A program made the translations under genes and the position numbers. Positions 52,111 through 64,000 of a stretch of 64,000 nucleotides of DNA are shown piece by piece. Each line of letters starts with the position of its first letter. The first letter of the stretch is position 1. Source of the stretch: Sipunculus nudus (taxonomy: Eukaryota > Annelida > Sipuncula > Golfingiida > Sipunculidae); NCBI GenBank assembly GCA_026874595.1, contig CM049311.1, positions 58,178,453 through 58,242,452 of the forward strand, read 5' to 3'. A model generated the notes under the pieces. That model ran no database searches and was not told the origin of the DNA. It was given only the letters and a program-made list of their open reading frames with translations.

Positions 52111-52321
52111 GTCTAGAGGGTCTGGTAGGATTCAAACCTGAGACAATCAGTTCAGTCCTCCAACACAGTAAACACCTGAGTATGTCCTTCTCCAGAAAAA
52201 GTGTACTAGGTAGCTTGGATATTGTTCAGGCAGGGTCACCTTAGGTCCATTCTGGAATCTGAACCAACTAAAACTGTAGGAGATAAGTCAATAAGAAAAC
52301 ATTTTCCAAGCCACACATACC

Positions 52322-52703
52322 ATGAGGACACCCAAGTCCAGACTTAGCGGGCACTTCCTGACAACACATGGTCTACCTTTATAAGGCTGCCAGAAAACAG
52401 ATGTGTGTAGGCGGAGGGTGCATCTGTCTGGATCAGCACTGTATCACTGTCCAGACACTGCTCCACACCTCCTGCCCCAGTCATGGAACAGTTCTTCAAG
52501 GAGAACGGGGCAGCAGTATGCTGCTCAGTCAACATCAAGATTCCTGGGCAGGACTCCCTAATATGTCCACCATCATATCCTCGTGACAATGTTGAGAATT
52601 CCGACACGAGAGACTTATGTATGTAATGCATCCAGACATACCGCCACAGGTGATAAAAGTAAACAACTGTCAGAAAACTAGGGTTCCCATAACTGTAAAA
52701 CAC
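52322..52703 (-). other. Unexplained open, GC-richer region; candidate exon
   Basis: A stop-free minus-strand frame of 119 codons runs 52703-52347. Its lower part, ESCPGILMLTEQHTAAPFSL, KNCSMTGAGGVEQCLDSDTV and LIQTDAPSAYTHLFSGSLIK, has coding-like composition and stands out from AT-rich flanks. A possible acceptor (ATATTAG before GGAGTCC, about 52559) and donor (ATAAAG followed by GTAGAC, near 52373) would frame it. A second good donor, TCATG followed by GTATGTG at 52320, lies below an in-frame stop at 52344-52346. I do not recognise the protein. It does not align with midasin in any way I trust. It may be an exon of a nested gene or an alternative exon. Confidence 0.35.
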
Positions 52704-52883
52704 TGATGATGAAACATATGCAGGTAGACAATATAAAAATGCAGTTTATTTACAAAATAGTATAAATTGCTCTTAAAAAGAACCTATATTGACATTGTTT
52801 CAATTCTGATCAGATTATCCGTACTGCTTCCAGATTCCTTGGAACATTTTAAATTTTATTCAATTTTTCAATTTATATATACA

Positions 52884-53960
52884 CTAGCTGATAAACCCGG
52901 TATACCGGGCTTTTTGCCAGGGTTGGGGAAGTTAATCAATTAAGAGGATTGTTGAGTCCCTTTTTTATTAAAGAATTAAAAGAAAATATAGAATGTCAGT
53001 GGTTTGGCACGACTGTAGCATAACTGGCGCACCTCTCTGAGGCACATCACTTCTGTGAACAGCAAACTTTTTTTTTGTCCTGCTGCTTGTATCTTAATTT
53101 TGCCACTTATTTTTTATCTGCATCTTACTTATCCATTACATGAATCCTAAACATCATACCATCCATATACACTTATAACCTGGTCAAGACACTGCATGAG
53201 TGATATTCCAGTACGCTCTTTACACAGCACTTTACCGGAAGTGTATATTCCAGTCGCTTCAGAAAATCATACACCAGTATGTTGACCTTGAAGACCTGGT
53301 CAGTGGTGATGTTTATGTTATTTTGCGAACCGGAATTGGATGCGGGGGCACTCCGGTTTTCGATGATCTTTGACTGGTTACTATTTTTTTTACGTTTAAA
53401 GTACAGGTTATTGTGAGGAAGACATTACAACACAGCTGTACTTAACCTCTAATTTGATTGGAGTAGAAAGACATGAAAGATTAATTAAATGTACGTTTTA
53501 AGGCAAGGGAACTGTCCCTGAAGAAAGAAATGGAAATATGCATACCTCGTTGGTAGCAGAAGGAGGCCCAAGGGTAGTCCAGGGGGTCGGTCCCCCTTTT
53601 CAGCTGCAACCTTTTTTATTCATAAGAGACCAAATTTGAGTCCTGGAATGTTTGCTCTCCCAAAACCCAAACCTTTTCCGGAAATGGGGACCTTGTTTAG
53701 TCTTTAATCCTCCTGGGTTGAACCCTCCTTTTCAAAAAGCGGGCCAGAGTCATGTTTTTTTCACACTGACTGACCACACACGTGGGTCAGACTCTTTGTC
53801 AAATGTCAGCCCAAACATGCATAAATCCATCACTTAAAGCAAGGTTATTCATATGCATGGAATTTATTAAAGCGGCTTAATTCTGGGCCTGAGGTGACCA
53901 CAAAGAAAATCCGGTCTTTGCCGAAGGCAGTTCGGCTGTTTTCGATGATAGCCTCTGCTC
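52884..53960. mobile_element. Transposon-like stretch starting with CCCGGTATACCGGG
   Basis: ACTAGCTGATAAACCCGGTA at 52883 leads into the perfect 14-bp palindrome CCCGGTATACCGGG (52896-52909), a style of element end common in invertebrate repeats. Inside are GTTTTCGATGAT words at 53357 and 53938 and a CCAGGGGGTCGGTCCCCC inverted repeat (53579-53596). Base composition differs from the surrounding intron. No reverse transcriptase or transposase frame is visible. The right border is a guess. Confidence 0.4.
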
Positions 53961-56870
53961 ATATCAGAAAACACGCAAAAATCACTCAAAATGATGTGTA
54001 CATTAAAAATTATTTATTCTCATATCAGCCATGTCATTGAGGGAACAATAACCTTCAAGATGAGGTATAGTACAGTATCATACGCAACGCTGTTTTAGAG
54101 AACACTGCCAACAAAGGTGGACCAAATTCCTTTTATAAGTATTAGATATATATATATAACCCATATAGGGTCAAGGTCACCAGCCAGATGTCAAGGTCAA
54201 GTTTCAACATATTGTTTCTCCCCTTATAACAAAATGAAATGAACCCATGGCAAACATATCTAATCAAAAAGTCTCTTCTGTCAAAATAAAGACCACCTAA
54301 TATTTATACTTCTTTTGACAGTGATCTTCTTAATCTGTACATCTGACCAAATAATCACAAGGGCTTTCAATTAAAATTCCTATCAAATCCCTAAGCTTGC
54401 TGATGCTCAACAGAACAGTTATTTTTTCCATGAAAGATGGGCAAGGATGGAACTGATGAAATCCAAAATCCAACTGTACAATATAACCTATCATTATTTC
54501 ATTAAAATCACCATTGGTCAGGCTGTTACATATTTAGAATTCTACATTCCAGGCTGTTAAGTATATTTTGTGCAATGATTATATACAGTAACTTTGACAA
54601 TCTATCCCCTGCATCCAGCACCTTGACTTGCTAAAGAGAATCCTGCGTTTTTAAGCAACAAAAGAGACTCTTGCTACTTACTGTATGATGTATCTCCTGA
54701 CAAGTGGTAACAGGGTTAATGTTTAGTCTTTTTTTAGTGGAGGCTTCGGTAAACTTGTTGGCTGTTGGCAAAACAGATCACCAGGGCTTCTGAAAGTCTG
54801 ACAGGGCATGTTAAGCTGGAGGTGATTTTATACATCGGCCAGTCAAAGCCCAAACAGGAGACAAGGTCAACCAGCTTAATGTGACAAATATAAGCCGCTC
54901 TCCTGCATACCATCCGCAATGAATCAGCATTAAATCAGCCTTCATGGCAGCCTGGGATATCAACATACCCTGTGACAACAGATGAACAAAAATTGCATGG
55001 TCTCTGGCTGTGGTTTCTAAATGTACTTCACCCCCCCCCCCCAAATTAAAATAAATGACAGATTTACCTCCAGTGGATGGATTTTTCACAAAATCACAGA
55101 CAGTTTGGCTGGACATTCCATGGACTTTTCAACAGACTTTTATTTTTGTGTTATAATTCAGGCAAAACATAATATAAAATATCCTTCACTGCCTGATAGG
55201 AATCTGGATGTCATTCAACTGATGTGTGGTACAAACAAGAAAAATAATACTTAGAATTTTGGAATTTAGACAGATTGGGTTGCATATTCCATTATAACAC
55301 ATTTGTTAATGTTATAATGGCAAAAGAAAAGAAAAGACAGGAAAAGATTCACTTTATTGCCCATGAGGAATTTGGTCTTCATGCAATTGATAGGTGCACA
55401 CTTGGAAAAATAATATTTTGTATATAAGCACTTGATTAATGACAAGAATAGTAATATAAAGACATAACATATAACATATGCGTACTGAACAAATATGTAT
55501 GGACAAACCTACATAACTGTGTCTCTGAAATGATTGGTTTGTTTATATCTGTTTTTACTGCTATCATCTCCCAGTTTTTAATATATAACTGACCTATTAA
55601 ATGGATGTTGAGTGCTATACCCACTCTCAAACTTTTAAATTCTGTACCAATAAACCAAGTTTTCCTAGTTCTATCTTATTTCATTAGCAACACTAACTCA
55701 GCTCCAACAGCAAATAAGAGAGGAAAGGATAGAAACAAGATGAAAAAGTGATTTGCTAAACATACATCAAGTTTTAACCTGTGGTAATTTTTATTTCAAT
55801 GGACATTTGAGAATTAACAATAATAACTCATAATTCTTATCATAAAAAGATAAGAATTATATTTTTTTATTACAGTTCAAGAGTACTATCATATACACAC
55901 CTTGTATCTGTTATTAAAGGGAGTCTCTTTAATTCAATAAAAAGAAAAAAATATACAAAATGTTTTATTTAAACTCCAAACTGGATGAAAATTTAAGAAA
56001 TGAGAAAGGAATCAGAAGAGCAGTACAACTTGTTTCAGTCTGAGTAGCACTAAATGACATGCAGACATTCCTGAAGTAAACAAGTACTGAGCCTCACAGA
56101 ACACGACACTCTGTTTCTAGTCCCAGTGCTTCCCTGGCATTTCCTACAACCTGTTTTTATAAACACAATCAAATTACTTCATATGAAAGTCCCAATGGCC
56201 ACCCTTGCTCCAGAATGAAGAAAAACAACACTTTTTAATTAACATTCCTAGAACAACTCACACATGAAGATTTACGGAATGCGGACATCGGGTCCACAAT
56301 AAAGATAAACTTTGTGAGTGAGGAGTGCTCAGTGGTGAAGCCTGCTGCAGGCTCTAAGTGTTAGAGATACAGCGCAGCATCCCTGCAGCAGTAGACACCT
56401 GGCTGTCTGTAGACTTCCAATAAATCCTCCCTGTCTCAGTGCCGTATACATCACAGGCATAGTGAACCATCACAATATATCCAGCTTGTCATTCCTGTGA
56501 GCTCTCTAGAGATTCCTGATGTACATTTAAAAAGTATCATATTGAGTACACTGCTGGTAACCAAATAAATTCTCATCCTGTATGATGTTACATATAATGT
56601 TATATAATGTTATATAAAAACTGTCAAAATATATCTATTCTCAAGGTGTGTATTTCAAAAAGGTTCCCTTTTGGAAAAGATTTCTTTTGGAACATTTAAT
56701 CTGTATTATGCACGAGCTGTCACTCTTTTGTGGTTCTGAGTATCATCAGGAATATTTATTTTAACAATTATTATTGTATAACATCCATCTTAAGAAAGTT
56801 GATATATTTTATCAACCATTATTGATAAAATATTTATTTTTGTTTGGTTAAGCTGTAAAATTCCTATGAG
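53961..56870. other. Intron stretch with a C12 run
   Basis: Contains two TCAAGGTCA words at 54170-54200 and C12 at 55031-55042. The 101-codon open frame at 54811-55116 shows no domain and its start spans the C tract. No exon is recognised. Confidence 0.45.
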
Positions 56871-56874
56871 TACT

Positions 56875-59800
56875 ACAAGTGTCACCAGGCAACCATAACC
56901 AAATCTGTTTCTACTATAGGATTACAAGGGACCTGTAAGCAATGCATGTGACATCAGGCATTTTTGTTTAAACGTTTTGGATTACAAGGGAACAGTAAGC
57001 ACTGGAAGTGACACCAAGCAGCCATGGCTTAACCTTGGACCTACAAAATATCAGGTGACAAATGGCAGGTAAAGACCATGGCTTAACCAACAGGATTGCA
57101 ATGGGCCCCTAAGAAATGTAGGTAACAAAAGCAATCATGGATTAATCAGCAGCTTTACAAGGAAAATGAACAGCAAAAATTGTTGTTAACCCAGCAGGCT
57201 ATCATGGGTAGACCCACAGGCTGATATGATATCTGTTTCTACTACAGGTATTATCAGGCTAACCATGGCTTCACCTGTAGGCTTATATGCTATATGTTTC
57301 TACTGCAGGTAATATCAGGCTAACCATGGCTTCACCTGTAGGCTTATATGCTATATGTTTCTACTACAGGTAATATCAGGCTAACCATGGCTTCACCAGT
57401 AGGCTGATATGCTATATGTTTCTACTGCAGGTAATATCAGGCTAACCATGGCTTCACAAGTAGGCTTATATGCTATATGTTTCTACTGCAGGTAATACCA
57501 GGCTCACCATGGTTTCACCAGTAGGCTGATATGATATCTGTTTCTACTACAGGTAATACCAGGCTAACAATGGCTTCACCAGTAGGCTTATATGCTATAT
57601 GTTTCTACTGCAGGTAATATCAGGCTAACCATGGCTTCACCAGTAGGCTGATATGATATCTGTTTCTACTACAGGTAATATCAGGCTAACCATGGCTTCA
57701 CCAGCAGGCTGATATGATATCTGTTTCTGCTACAGGTAATATCAGGCTAACCATGGCTTCACCAGCAGGCTGATATGATATCTGTTTCTACTACAGGTAA
57801 TATCAGGCTAACCATGGCTTCACCAGTAGGCTTATATGCTATATGTTTCTACTACAGGTAATATCAGGCTAACCATGGCTTCACCAGTAGGCTGATATGT
57901 TATATGTTTCTACTACAGGTAATACCAGGCTAACAATGGCTTCACCAGTAGGCTGATATGCTATATGTTTCTACTGCAGGTAATATCAGGCTAACCATGG
58001 CTTCACCAGTAGGCTGATATGATATCTGTTTCTACTACAGGTATTATCAGGCTAACCATGGCTTCACCTGTAGGCTTATATGCTATATGTTTCTACTGCA
58101 GGTAATATCAGGCTAACCATGGCTTCACCTGTAGGCTTATATGCTATATGTTTCTACTACAGGTAATATCAGGCTAACCATGGCTTCACCAGTCGGCTGA
58201 TATGCTATATGTTTCTACTGCAGGTAATACCAGGCTAACCATGGCTTCACAAGTAGGCTTATATGCTATATGCTTCTACTGCAGGTAATACCAGGCTAAC
58301 CATGGTTTCACCAGTAGGCTGATATGATATCTGTTTCTACTACAGGTAATACCAGGCTAACAATGGCTTCACCAGTAGGCTTATATGCTATATGTTTCTA
58401 CTGCAGGTAATATCAGGCTAACCATGGCTTCACCTGTAGGCTTATATGATATCTGTTTCTACTACAGGTAATATCAGGCTAACCATGGCTTCACCAGCAG
58501 GCTGATATGATATCTGTTTCTACTACAGGTAATATCAGGCTAACCATGGTTTCACCAGCAGGCTGATATGATATCTGTTTCTACTACAGGTAATATCAGG
58601 CTAACCAAGGCTTCACCTGTAGGCTTACATGATACCTGTTTCTACTACAGGTAATATCAGGCTAACCATGGCTTCACCAGAAGGCTTATATGCTATATGT
58701 TACTACTACAGGTAATATCAGGCTAACCATGGCTTCATCAGTAGGCTGATATGTTATATGTTTCTACTACAGGTAATACCAGGCTAACAATGGCTTCACC
58801 AGCAGGCTGATATGACATCTGTTTCTACTACAGGTAATACCAGGCTAACAATGGCTTCACCAGTAGGCTTATATGCTATATGTTTCTACTGCAGGTAATA
58901 TCAGGCTAACCATGGCTTCACCAGTAGGCTGATATGCTATATGTTTCTACTGCAGGTAATATCAGGCTAACCATGGCTTCACAAGTAGGCTTATATGCTA
59001 TATGTTTCTACTGCAGGTAATATCAGGCTAACCATGGTTTCACCAGTAGGCTGATATGATATCTGTTTCTACTACAGGTAATACCAGGCTAACAATGGCT
59101 TCACCAGTAGGCTTATATGCTTTATGTTTCTACTACAGGTAATATCAGGCTAACCATGGCTTCACCAGCAGGCTGATATGATATCTGTTTCTACTACAGG
59201 TAATATCAGGCTAACCAAGGCTTCACCTGTAGGCTTACATGATATCTGTTTCTACTACAGGTAATATCAGGCTAACCATGGCTTCACCAGTAGGCTTATA
59301 TGCTATATGTTTCTACTACAGGTAATATCAGGCTAACCATGGCTTCACCAGTAGGCTGATATGATATCTGTTTCTACTACAGGTAATACCAGGCTAACCA
59401 TGGCTTCACCGATGGGCTTCAATGATATTTGTTTCTACTGCAGGTAATATCAGGCTAACCATGGCTTCACCAGTAGGCTTAATTGATATCTGTTTCTACT
59501 ACAGGTAATATCAGGCTAACCATGGCTTCACCAGTAGGCTGATATGGTATCTGTTTCTACTACAGGTAATACCAGGCTAACAATGGCTTCACCAGCAGGC
59601 TGATATGATATCTGTTTCTACTACAGGTAATACCAGGCTAACAATGGCTTCACCAGTAGGCTTATATGCTATATGTTTCTACTGCAGGTAATATCAGGCT
59701 AACCATGGCTTCACCAGTAGGCTGATATGCTATATGTTTCTACTGCAGGTAATATCAGGCTAACCATGGCTTCACAAGTAGGCTTATATGCTATATGTTT

Positions 59801-61600
59801 CTACTGCAGGTAATATCAGGCTAACCATGGTTTCACCAGTAGGCTGATATGATATCTGTTTCTACTACAGGTAATACCAGGCTAACAATGGCTTCACCAG
59901 TAGGCTTATATGCTTTATGTTTCTACTACAGGTAATATCAGGCTAACCATGGCTTCACCAGCAGGCTGATATGATATCTGTTTCTACTACAGGTAATATC
60001 AGGCTAACCAAGGCTTCACCTGTAGGCTTACATGATATCTGTTTCTACTACAGGTAATATCAGGCTAACCATGGCTTCACCAGTAGGCTTATATGCTATA
60101 TGTTTCTACTACAGGTAATATCAGGCTAACCATGGCTTCACCAGTAGGCTGATATGATATCTGTTTCTACTACAGGTAATACCAGGCTAACCATGGCTTC
60201 ACCGATGGGCTTCAATGATATTTGTTTCTACTGCAGGTAATATCAGGCTAACCATGGCTTCACCAGTAGGCTTAATTGATATCTGTTTCTACTACAGGTA
60301 ATATCAGGCTAACCATGGCTTCACCAGTAGGCTGATATGATATCTGTTTCTACTACAGGTAATATCAGGCTAACCAAGGCTTCACCTGTAGGCTTATATG
60401 ATATCTGTTTATGCTACAGGTAATATCAGGCTAACCATGGCTTCACCAGTAGGCTTCTATGCTTTATGTTTCTACTGCAGGTAATATCAGGCTAACCATG
60501 GCTTCACCAGTAGGCTTATATGATATCTGTTTCTACTACAGGTAATATCTGGCTAACCAAGGCTTCACCTATAGGCTTATATAATATCATTTTCTACTAC
60601 TGGTAATACCAGGCTCACCCTGGCTTCACCAGTAGGCTGATATGATATCTGTTTCTACTACAGGTAATATCAGGCTAACCATGGCTTCACCAGTAGGCTT
60701 ATATGATATCTGTTTCTACTACAGGTAATATCTGGCTAACCAAGGCTTCACCTATAGGCTTATATAATATCATTTTCTACTACTGGTAATACCAGGCTCA
60801 CCCTGGCTTCACCAGTAGGCTGATATGATATCTGTTTCTACTACAGGGAATATCCGACTAACCATGGCTTCACCGATGGGCTTCAATGATATTTGTTTCT
60901 ACTACAGGTAATATCAGGCGACCATGACTTCACCAGTAGGCTTCAATGATATTTGTTTCTACTACAGGTAATATCAGGCTAACCGTGGCTTCACCAGTAG
61001 GCTTATATGATATTTGTTTCTAATACAGGCAATACCAGCCAACCCTGGCTTCAACAAAAGCCTTAAACAATATCTGTTACTACTACAGGCAATACCAGGC
61101 AACCATGGCTTCACATGTAGGCTTATATGAAATCTGTTTCTAATACAGGCAATACCAGCCAACCCTGGCTTCAACAAAAGCCTTAAATAATATCTGTTAC
61201 TAATACAGGCAATACCAGGCAACCATGGCTTCACCAGTAGGCTTATATGATATCTGTTACTATTACAGCCAATACCATGCAGGCAACCGTGGCTCCACTA
61301 GTAGGCTTATATAATATCGGTTTCTATTACAGGCAATACCAGGCAACCATTGTTTACCAGTAGGCTTATATGATTTCTGTTTTTACTACAGACAATCCCA
61401 GGCAATTGTTGATTCACCAGTAGGCTCAAATGGTATCTGTTTCTACTACAGGCAATACCAGGCAACCATGCATGGCTTTATAAGGAGACCTTTATGACAT
61501 TTGTTTCTACTACAGGCAATACCAGGCAAACATGCATGGCTTTATAAGTAGGCTTATATGATATCTGTTTCTACTTTAGGCAATACCAGGCAACCTTGGC
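56875..61600. repeat. 61-bp minisatellite with 793-bp higher-order repeat
   Basis: The consensus unit is GGTAATATCAGGCTAACCAT, GGCTTCACCAGTAGGCTGAT, ATGATATCTGTTTCTACTAC, A (61 bp), with about 70 copies over 57200-61000. Variants alternate: GATATCTG or CTATATG, CAGTAGG or CTGTAGG, ACAG or GCAG. Marked variants recur 793 bp apart: GATGGGCTTCAATG at 59411 and 60204, and TTTATGTTTC at 59121 and 59914. This is a 13-unit higher-order repeat in two copies. A 183-bp (three-unit) duplication starts at 60541 and 60724. Units at 56875-57200 and 61020-61600 are strongly diverged, with GGCAATACCAGGCAACC at the right, as expected when unequal exchange homogenises the centre. Confidence 0.97.
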
Positions 61601-64000
61601 TTATGATAAGGTGTAAAAGGATTGTATTTAACAGGAAGCAAAAAGACAAATAAAAACTACCCGCCCTTCAGGGTTTTACAATGGACACTAATTTATGTAT
61701 GTGTTTCAATGGCAGGGACATAATGCCATTGTAGGGACTGTAATGGATTTGAGAAGAACTACTGAAGACGTCTTTATGTGGTAGGAGTCCTGTGATAAAG
61801 TTCTCTATGGGCACTCTGTGTAATACAACAGAGGTCTCTTTACAGAGCTGCTGTGGTGTTTTAAAAAGAGTAATCAGTCATTAAGTCTTTTACTACCACT
61901 GTATGTAGCCTTAATCTGGTTCCTGGGCAAAGAGCCTCCCATAACATAATTACCCGCTTGAAGAGGCCATCACTTATACCCGAGTCTGATAGAACATGGC
62001 ATGCCTTTCAACAAGCTGATTGGTTTATTAGGTGCTCAGAGTGGACCCCTTGGTCGACAGGTTCTCTTGGGAAGTTTATGGCAATGCAGTACATATGGGT
62101 GAGGTCATCTCTGTCACCCTCAACTCTGAAATGACCTTCAACTACCACCGTCTCACCCTTGGGTCTTACACAGCTGTTCATAAGGTGTGTTAATAATGTA
62201 ACTAACTGGTCCCTGCTTTCTGGATCCAGTACAGATAGAGAAAGCCATCAATAATACAGCTCAAGCCCCTCACGTATCTGGGAATAACCTTTAAGAAATG
62301 TCATCTAAATATTTTTTTCAAATGTTTTGACTGTGTCTGTACATGGCACTGTCTTATGGGCAAGGATCAATGTAGGTATATGAAATGAACATGTGATTAA
62401 AAATCAACTGGGCTTAAAGCAGGCCTACAAAGATAAATGATAAATAAAAGTGCCCTATAAAGAAAAAGAGTAGACTTCTTTAAAATAAAGACTGAAAAAA
62501 AGAGTAAAATTGGCGTCAATTCCCCATTTTTTATAACAGACTTAATAAAAATGTGCTTCATATATATTGATGCATATCCTTCCCAAAGTCAGAAATATAC
62601 ATGGTGCACATCCCCTGCATGAAAGTAAGGACATTTTCCACATGATGTAATGTATGCTAGACATTTGCACCAAAAAAAAGGCAAAATGTCCAATTGACTG
62701 TTCAAGCAGAAGAGAAATATTATATATTAGAATTCTTTCACTGAAAAATAAGAGGAAAAAAAAAAAAGAATGCGGCTGAAAAAAAAGAGTGTAAAAAGAG
62801 TAATTAGCGTCTTTTTCAGGAAATCCTCAAAAAAAAAGAGTCTCTTTTAAAGGAAAAGTGATTTGGCAGGCCTGTTAAAGGAATTTAAAAACAGGGAATA
62901 GTCCATCCACCAATCATCACCGTTAAATACACAGTGAGCAAATCTGAGCAATGTCATTGTTGATGTTCCTGTGATTATTATTATTGGACACATCATCTAT
63001 GTCACCTAGATGAAGATGGTTTTGAGAAGACCGTATATTGCTCTTTTATCACTACCACACTTACAAGTGGTGTGGTGAAAGGCAAACAATCTGATCAAGT
63101 TATCAAAGTTTCTTTGACAGTTATTTTTTTCCGGTTAAAGTGAAAGACATTATCTAAAAAATCACTAAAAAATTTTGTCCAGAAAAACAGCACCCTGCTG
63201 AGATAGAATGTGAGAACTGTGTACTTTGGCTAATAATGGCATCTGAAACCTGACAAAAATCACAAAATTAACCTTGAATCCACCCAAATTTATTGATGTG
63301 AGGAGACCCTTAAGACACATGCCTTCTAAATGAGAGTGAATCTGACTGACAGCTCTTAATAAACCTCATCACAAGTGAATATTGAAGTCCAAATGGAAAA
63401 ATTGAAAAATAAATTTAAAAATTAATTATTCATGACTAAAACATTATCAGGTAAGGAGACCCATGAGATACACCTACCATGCTGATAAGATGTGATTATC
63501 GGTACTTTTTGAGATATTGTGTCACGAGTGAAATGTTATATTTAAAATTGAAAAAAAATTATCTAAATGTGAGACATTTACCTAATTAGATGAGGAAACT
63601 AAACAGATAAACCTGCCATTTTAATGACAGCTGGATCGGAGTGACATTTTAAAATTGACAGAAAAACAGATGGACCACATGCCCTGCTCCACTGTACTGG
63701 TGGTGCTGGTTGAGGTTAATGGTGCTGTCACTTGTTCAAACACTGTAACTCAAGAAAAAGCTTCATGTTATAGAACAGATGGAAGAAGCCCTTGTTTTCT
63801 GTTCTTCATATTATGGAAAGGAACTTTAACAGTACTGATTAGAATAGTTCATATTCAGTCATTAGGGAAGAGTGATCATCTTACCACCATCCCAAGCAGT
63901 CAAGTATAAATGAACTCCATGATTTATAAACCCTTATTTTCTTTTTCTAAACAGAGTTCCTGATATATAAAAGTTTCATATGTCTGCTACAAACACCCCA
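61601..64000. other. Intron end of the window
   Basis: Apart from the family G repeat at 62600-62880, no organised feature or exon is recognised. The 84-codon frame at 63655-63909 has no domain. Confidence 0.45.
62600..62880 (+). repeat. Interspersed repeat family G, copy 2
   Basis: Starts near CCCCTGCATGAAAGTAAGGA and ends AAAAGTGATTTGGCAGGCCTG, colinear with parts of 30510-30600 and 31160-31330. Rich in AAAAAGAGT words. Confidence 0.55.

Noticed and set aside
51539-52116. Glycine/tryptophan repeat proteins of 108 and 174 codons
   Set aside because: They arise from a 35-bp stop-free minisatellite in shifting phases. There is no start context, splice logic or domain.
54811-55116. 101-codon open frame on the minus strand
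   Set aside because: It spans the C12 tract (glycine run), lacks a recognisable domain and does not resemble the missing Walker A exon.
60974-61234. Repeat protein frame (LLKPGLAGIACIRN-type)
   Set aside because: By-product of diverged 61-bp minisatellite units whose length happens to keep phase briefly.
56875-61600. CRISPR-like array
   Set aside because: Units are contiguous 61-bp direct repeats without unique spacers, in an animal intron.

Overview
The window is animal nuclear DNA: AT-rich, intron-dominated, full of short interspersed repeats and microsatellites, with no bacterial-type gene packing. The repeat types point to a mollusc, most likely a bivalve. They are short tandem cores of roughly 125-345 bp that end in a degenerate ACGG/GGAC tetranucleotide tract, as in the bivalve 'pearl' elements, plus units rich in TCAAGGTCA. 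The species cannot be named from what is visible.

One protein-coding gene is securely identified. Six exons on the minus strand (24813-24972, 21719-21838, 3965-4127, 2014-2130, 1155-1239, 258-521) join with perfect phase agreement into 909 nt, or 303 codons, of midasin (MDN1/Rea1). Midasin is the giant dynein-like AAA ATPase that strips assembly factors from pre-60S ribosomal particles. The piece covers the second half of what I take to be the sixth AAA protomer, including the Walker B-like LLIDNVNFC and the arginine-finger-like ISRAMRNRG. The Walker A exon that must precede it was not found between 24973 and 64000. The intron at the 5' end of this piece is therefore probably at least 39 kb, and the gene continues off both ends of the window.

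Layout: 1-4127 holds the four 3'-most exons here and short introns, with a LINE-like insertion bounded by a 13-bp target duplication close to exon 258-521. 4128-21718 is a 17.6-kb intron holding a TIR element (5304-6066) and a run of tandem-core elements (families H, E, B, A, D). 21719-24972 holds two exons and a long (TA)n. 24973-30000 is another cluster of tandem-core elements (F, D, B). 31331-39760 is comparatively free of repeats. 39761-43163 holds a shared 25-bp module followed by family A and family C elements. 44298-44475 is a tRNA-derived SINE. 46565-47690 is a TCAAGGTCA-bearing tandem repeat. 51540-52110 is a 35-bp minisatellite. 52322-52703 is an unexplained open reading region. 52884-53960 is a transposon-like stretch. 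56875-61600 is a large 61-bp minisatellite with a 793-bp (13-mer) higher-order repeat.

The most interesting signal is the modular kinship of the tandem-core elements. Four families with different core monomers (H, B, C, D) end alike: a GGAC-rich tract, then a terminal hairpin, then CTAA followed by A-rich sequence. This matches the hairpin plus CTRR 3' end of Helitron-type transposons. Several families (A, C, D, with near matches in F and H) also share the perfect 12-bp palindrome GGTGGCGCCACC. No autonomous transposase or Rep/helicase gene is visible, so these look like non-autonomous, module-swapping elements.
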